Assembly (NCBI GenBank): GCA_964414185.1 | Contig: CAYPVK010000004.1 | Location: 1-64,000, forward strand | Origin: UBA7488 sp964414185 | GTDB taxonomy: Bacteria; Pseudomonadota; Alphaproteobacteria; CAAHEQ01; UBA3637 | Direction of reading: 5' to 3' | Length of the DNA stretch: 64,000 bases | In this document: positions 60,914 through 64,000 of the stretch, one piece after another | Position numbering within the stretch: position 1 is the first letter of the stretch | How the letters are laid out: each line of letters starts with the position of its first letter | Made by a program: the position numbers and the translations under genes | Notes under the pieces: model-generated | Seen by the model: the letters and a program-made list of their open reading frames with translations, nothing else | Told to the model about the DNA's origin: nothing | Databases searched by the model: none

Positions 60914-60953
60914 GGCATTTTTGTGTTTTTTTCACCCGTAAAAAAGTTTAAAT

Positions 60954-60982
60954 AAACCGCCCTTCAAAAAAAAGAGCGGTTT
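60954..60982 (-). terminator. Terminator upstream of the atp operon
   Basis: AAACCGCCCTT (60954-60964) and AAGAGCGGTTT (60972-60982) form an 11-bp stem with one mismatch-like G-U; it ends the small membrane-protein gene at 61008. Confidence 0.7.
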
Positions 60983-61007
60983 ATAAAAACAAGCCCGTCT
61001 TGATTGC

Positions 61008-61319
61008 TTATTGAGCGGCAGGATTGCTCAACGATTTATTAAAATCTTCATACGGATCTTTTCCGTGGAAACGGTCTTTGGCGCTTTGAAAATGAGAACC
61101 GCCGACACGCTTCATATCAGCGGCCGTGTTGGAAACTTCCGAAGATTCCCCCGAAATAAAATCGCTGACAGATGCTACGCGTGCTTTGGTAACCGCCCAC
61201 CCTTCCATCGGCGGAACGCCCAACAATGCCCATGCCAATACCAAAAAGACGGCATAAACAATCGCCAAACGGATGACAAGTTTTACCAAGCCTTTTAAAA
61301 TTTTACTCAATGCTTCCAT
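61008..61319 (-). CDS. Small membrane-anchored protein, function unknown
   Basis: 103 residues: one N-terminal hydrophobic helix (about 14-36, LVIRLAIVYAVFLVLAWALL) and a polar tail facing one side. No family recognised. The 186-bp gap beyond it (61320-61505) shows nothing I recognise. Confidence 0.65.
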   Translation of the reverse strand: MEALSKILKGLVKLVIRLAIVYAVFLVLAWALLGVPPMEGWAVTKARVASVSDFISGESSEVSNTAADMKRVGGSHFQSAKDRFHGKDPYEDFNKSLSNPAAQ

Positions 61320-61505
61320 AATTTAAATCCTTTCCATCATAAAAAATGTTATAAAAACACTTTCAAACGACATATATAAAGCTATGCCGAACAAGCCCTA
61401 TACATATCTTCGTATGCGTTCGAAACCGAACGCTTGATTTTTACATACCCTTGACATATAATCGGGTTTACGCTAACGATAACTTAAAAATTTTGAATTG
61501 TCCAG

Positions 61506-62183
61506 ATGAAAAATACCACAATCGGGGATATACCGTTGAAAATAATTGTCAACGCCCGTTCCAAAAGCATAAAATTGAGAATGTCCAAAGACGGAGAAGC
61601 CGTTTTGGTGTTGCCGAAACGGACGCCGAAATTTATGGGAATCGCTTTCGCGCAAAAAAATTTGGATTGGCTTAAAGCGCAAAAAGAAAAAATCGGTGCA
61701 CCGCGGCAATTTGAAAACGGCATCCGAATTGAACTGCTCGGAACAACCTATACGATTGAACATAACCCTTTGGTGCGCGGCGGCGTATTCATTGATAATG
61801 ATAAATTGGTCGTAACGGGTGACAGCACCCATTTGCATCGACGGGTCCGCGACTTTGTCAAAAAGCAAGCCTATGCGTATATTCAGGAAAAAGCCATTCA
61901 AATGGCGGCACGGTTAGATGAAAAACCCGCCAAAATAACGTTACGCGATACATCCGGCCGTTGGGGCAGTTGTTCATCAAACAAGAATTTAAGCTTTTGT
62001 TGGAAATTGGCGTTGGCGCCGACTTTTGTTTTGGATTACATCATCGCGCATGAAGTGGCGCATTTGGTCCAAATGAACCATTCCGATGCCTTTTGGTCGG
62101 TTGTGGCCCAAATTGACGACAATCGCGCGGCGGCAAGTATTTGGCTGCGCAAAAACGGTGCCGCCTTGCAAAGATGGGTTTGA
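61506..62183 (+). CDS. YgjP-like (DUF45) zinc metallopeptidase
   Basis: 225 residues. The zincin motif AHEVAHLVQMNHSDAFW gives HExxH plus the downstream His, and RDTSGRWGSCSSNKNLSF is the family's second signature. Usually a cytosolic or nucleoid-associated peptidase of unknown substrate; related to the SprT/WSS group. Intact. Confidence 0.9.
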   Translation: MKNTTIGDIPLKIIVNARSKSIKLRMSKDGEAVLVLPKRTPKFMGIAFAQKNLDWLKAQKEKIGAPRQFENGIRIELLGTTYTIEHNPLVRGGVFIDNDKLVVTGDSTHLHRRVRDFVKKQAYAYIQEKAIQMAARLDEKPAKITLRDTSGRWGSCSSNKNLSFCWKLALAPTFVLDYIIAHEVAHLVQMNHSDAFWSVVAQIDDNRAAASIWLRKNGAALQRWV

Positions 62184-62290
62184 CACAAATTATTGCATTC
62201 GTGTCGGCGTGCGTTCCAACCAAAGGCTCGGACCGCGGCCCTTAGTGCTTGCTTTCCATTCCAACCAACCTGTATACGATGCCACATGGA

Positions 62291-62479
62291 CAAAATCGAA
62301 ATCGACCGACGCGGGCATCTGTTTCTTTATGAGATAAATGCGTTTTTCATGACGTGGGACACGGCTTTTTAGAGGTGGATTTAGAGGCGGTTTTTCTTAT
62401 GACATGGGGCATGGACCGGACATAGCTTTTTATGATATGGGGCTGTTTTTTATACAAAAAAAGGGGGCTTAACAGCCCC
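62291..62479. repeat. Dispersed repeat, copy B
   Basis: About 189 bp matching 55-228 in the same orientation. Extra sequence includes another TATGAGAT- and CATGACGT-type unit. It ends in the terminator of the ATP-grasp gene on the minus strand. It fills most of the 305-bp gap 62184-62488; nothing else was recognised there. Confidence 0.75.
62455..62479 (-). terminator. Terminator of the ATP-grasp gene, inside repeat copy B
   Basis: GGGGCT (62464-62469) and AGCCCC (62474-62479) with a 4-nt loop; minus-strand T-run of seven follows. Equivalent to the rplQ terminator in copy A. Confidence 0.7.
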
Positions 62480-62488
62480 AACATTTTT

Positions 62489-63448
62489 TCAAAGCATATT
62501 CTTTTTACCGGCGACAAAATCCAACCGTTCATCGGCCGTTAACCCCACAGGATAATCTTTATCTACCGTCCGCAAAATTTTTCTAAGTCCTTTGCGGTTG
62601 GCAATTTGAATGGCAAGGCCCGGCCGCGCGTTGAGTTCAAGCATCATCGGTCCGCGCCCTTTATCCAACACAATATCGGCGCCCAAATACCCAAGCCCCG
62701 TCATTTCATAGCCCTTAACGGCAATTTGAAGGTGTTCGCGCCAATCGGGTACTTGAATACCCATCAAATCCGCCCCCGTATCGGGGTGCTTGAATATCGG
62801 GCGGTTATGTTGGACGGCCGCAACGGCACGCCCCGTTTGAATATCAATTCCGACACCGACGGCGCCTTGATGTAAATTTGCACGCCCGCCCGATTCTTTG
62901 GTTGCCAGGCGCATCATCGCCATAACGGGAAACCCTTTATAAACAATGACGCGCACATCGGGCACGCCTTGGAAACTGTAATTTTTGAATATATCACTGA
63001 AATGCACGACCTCTTCAAACAACACCGTATCATATTGCCCGCCCAAAGAATACAAGCCGCTTAACGTATTGGAAATATGTTGATATACTTCTTTGAACGT
63101 CAATTCTTTATTGGAAGCCGTGATAAATTTATCGGGCGAAAATTTCTTAATGACCAAAACGCCCTTCCCGCCGCTGCCGTGTGCCGGTTTAATGACAAAA
63201 TCTTGATAAGAACCGATAATTTTTAAAAAATCCTTCACTTCGTGTTGCGCATCGATTGTCCCGATTAAATGCGGCGTTTTAATGCCGAATTTATCCGCAA
63301 GTATTTTTGTTTGGCATTTATCGTCAACCAGCGGATATAAACGGCGCTTGTTAAGGCGAGCTATAATTTCATGATTACGACAATTCATCGACAATACGCC
63401 GACATGGCGCAATTGTTTCGGAAGCGCAAACCATTTAAACCACGTCAT
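62489..63448 (-). CDS. ATP-grasp alpha-L-glutamate ligase-like protein (RimK-related)
   Basis: 319 residues of the ATP-grasp fold. DFVIKPAHGSGGKGVLVIKK is the nucleotide-binding lid (P-loop-like) and GPMMLELNARPGLAIQIANR the C-terminal Mg-binding motif. This matches the alpha-L-glutamate ligase-like family that is encoded beside an inactive transglutaminase with seven membrane helices. Likely adds amino acids to a peptide or protein in the cytosol. Start overlaps the partner gene by 4 bp. Confidence 0.88.
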   Translation of the reverse strand: MTWFKWFALPKQLRHVGVLSMNCRNHEIIARLNKRRLYPLVDDKCQTKILADKFGIKTPHLIGTIDAQHEVKDFLKIIGSYQDFVIKPAHGSGGKGVLVIKKFSPDKFITASNKELTFKEVYQHISNTLSGLYSLGGQYDTVLFEEVVHFSDIFKNYSFQGVPDVRVIVYKGFPVMAMMRLATKESGGRANLHQGAVGVGIDIQTGRAVAAVQHNRPIFKHPDTGADLMGIQVPDWREHLQIAVKGYEMTGLGYLGADIVLDKGRGPMMLELNARPGLAIQIANRKGLRKILRTVDKDYPVGLTADERLDFVAGKKNML

Positions 63449-63999
63449 TTTAAAATCCTTTTTTTCGATTTTTCAGCATTCACAAGCGGAGCAAAACGCA
63501 TCAGTTCGGTCAAACGGTAACCCGTATAAGTCCCAAGCAGCATGACAATACACAAAATGACCAGATTCAATTCGTTAAAGGCAAACATAATATGGCGGAT
63601 AAATTCGTCGGCAATCACAAAATAAACGATAATGCCGACCAAAACGGTACAGAACATTTCCGTAAGCGCGTTTTTGGTCCCTTCTTCTTCCCATGTAATC
63701 GAAGCACGTTCGATAATCCACGCCATAATGATAATCGGAAAGAACAATGCGGACGAAGCTATATTAATTTTGGCGTCATATCCCCAAACGGTAAAAAATT
63801 GAATAATCAATATGACAAAAATCACGACGGACGAAATGCGCGGCACCAACAATAAATTAAACCGAGACAACAACGTACGGATAAGCAACCCGACACCGAT
63901 AATAATGCCAAAGCATATCAAACCGGCGGCAAATCCCGTTTGGATAAGAGCCATTGAAATCAACATCGGCGTGAACGTGCCCATTGTTTTCAAACCCAC
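63445..63999 (-). CDS. 7TM domain of an inactive-transglutaminase membrane protein, truncated by window edge
   Basis: 184 residues remain: about six hydrophobic helices and a C-terminal basic tail (FAPLVNAEKSKKRILK). In known clusters, a 7TM region with an N-terminal inactive transglutaminase precedes the RimK-like ligase; the N-terminal part would lie beyond 64000. The frame runs off the window, so the start is not visible. Confidence 0.75.
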   Translation of the reverse strand: MGLKTMGTFTPMLISMALIQTGFAAGLICFGIIIGVGLLIRTLLSRFNLLLVPRISSVVIFVILIIQFFTVWGYDAKINIASSALFFPIIIMAWIIERASITWEEEGTKNALTEMFCTVLVGIIVYFVIADEFIRHIMFAFNELNLVILCIVMLLGTYTGYRLTELMRFAPLVNAEKSKKRILK

Positions 64000-64000
64000 G

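Noticed and set aside
60848..61007. Remnant of a separate delta N-terminal domain gene upstream of atpA
   Set aside because: The 160 bp contain only a promoter, a terminator and AT-rich sequence; no frame long enough.

Overview
The window looks like a piece of an alphaproteobacterial chromosome of moderate-to-low GC. Supporting signs are the alphaproteobacterial form of ribosomal protein L36, a chromosomal S24-type regulator of a kind I associate with alphaproteobacteria, outer-membrane beta-barrels and a porin, Lnt, and E. coli-like -35/-10 promoters. An uncultured host-associated alphaproteobacterium is my best guess; species cannot be told from this window.

Layout. (1) 257-17184, minus strand: one long str-S10-spc-alpha ribosomal block, rpsL-rpsG-fusA-rpsJ...secY-adk-rpsM-rpsK-rpoA-rplQ. 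Two genes usual for this block are missing from their places: tuf (between fusA and rpsJ) and rpmD (between rpsE and rplO, where a strong hairpin sits instead). (2) 17.6-23.3 kb: small HTH regulator, outer-membrane barrel, a three-gene cluster of unknown function, a ZntB-type metal transporter, and a secreted HExxH protein. (3) 23.5-29.6 kb: one giant 2034-residue repeat-containing protein. (4) 29.9-43.8 kb: ordinary chromosomal genes (exonuclease III, MFS, Dps, hydrolase, a frameshifted acyltransferase, Kbl, chorismate mutase, MATE, porin, Lnt, L36, two small secreted charged proteins) plus tRNA-Lys(CUU), whose 3' end and terminator are duplicated next to it. (5) 44.0-55.2 kb: S24 regulator, then a compact podovirus-like particle cassette (portal, Bbp19-like, scaffold, capsid, two tail proteins, internal-virion-like protein, TerL, cell-wall hydrolase, holin-like proteins). 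All frames are open, but there is no integrase, replication gene or receptor-binding protein. (6) 55.9-60.8 kb, minus strand: F1 ATP synthase operon atpA-G-D-C, in which the first gene encodes a delta C-terminal domain fused in frame to alpha. (7) 61.0-64.0 kb: small membrane protein, YgjP-type metallopeptidase, and an ATP-grasp ligase with a 7TM transglutaminase-like partner cut by the window edge.

The strongest candidates for something new are the delta-alpha fusion of the ATP synthase, and the roughly 10-kb stripped podoviral cassette, which could be a domesticated particle such as a gene transfer agent. Also notable are a 174-189 bp dispersed repeat carrying a terminator found near both ends of the window, the tRNA-Lys 3'-end duplication, a possible short RNA in front of the portal gene, and terminators bracketing the capsid gene.
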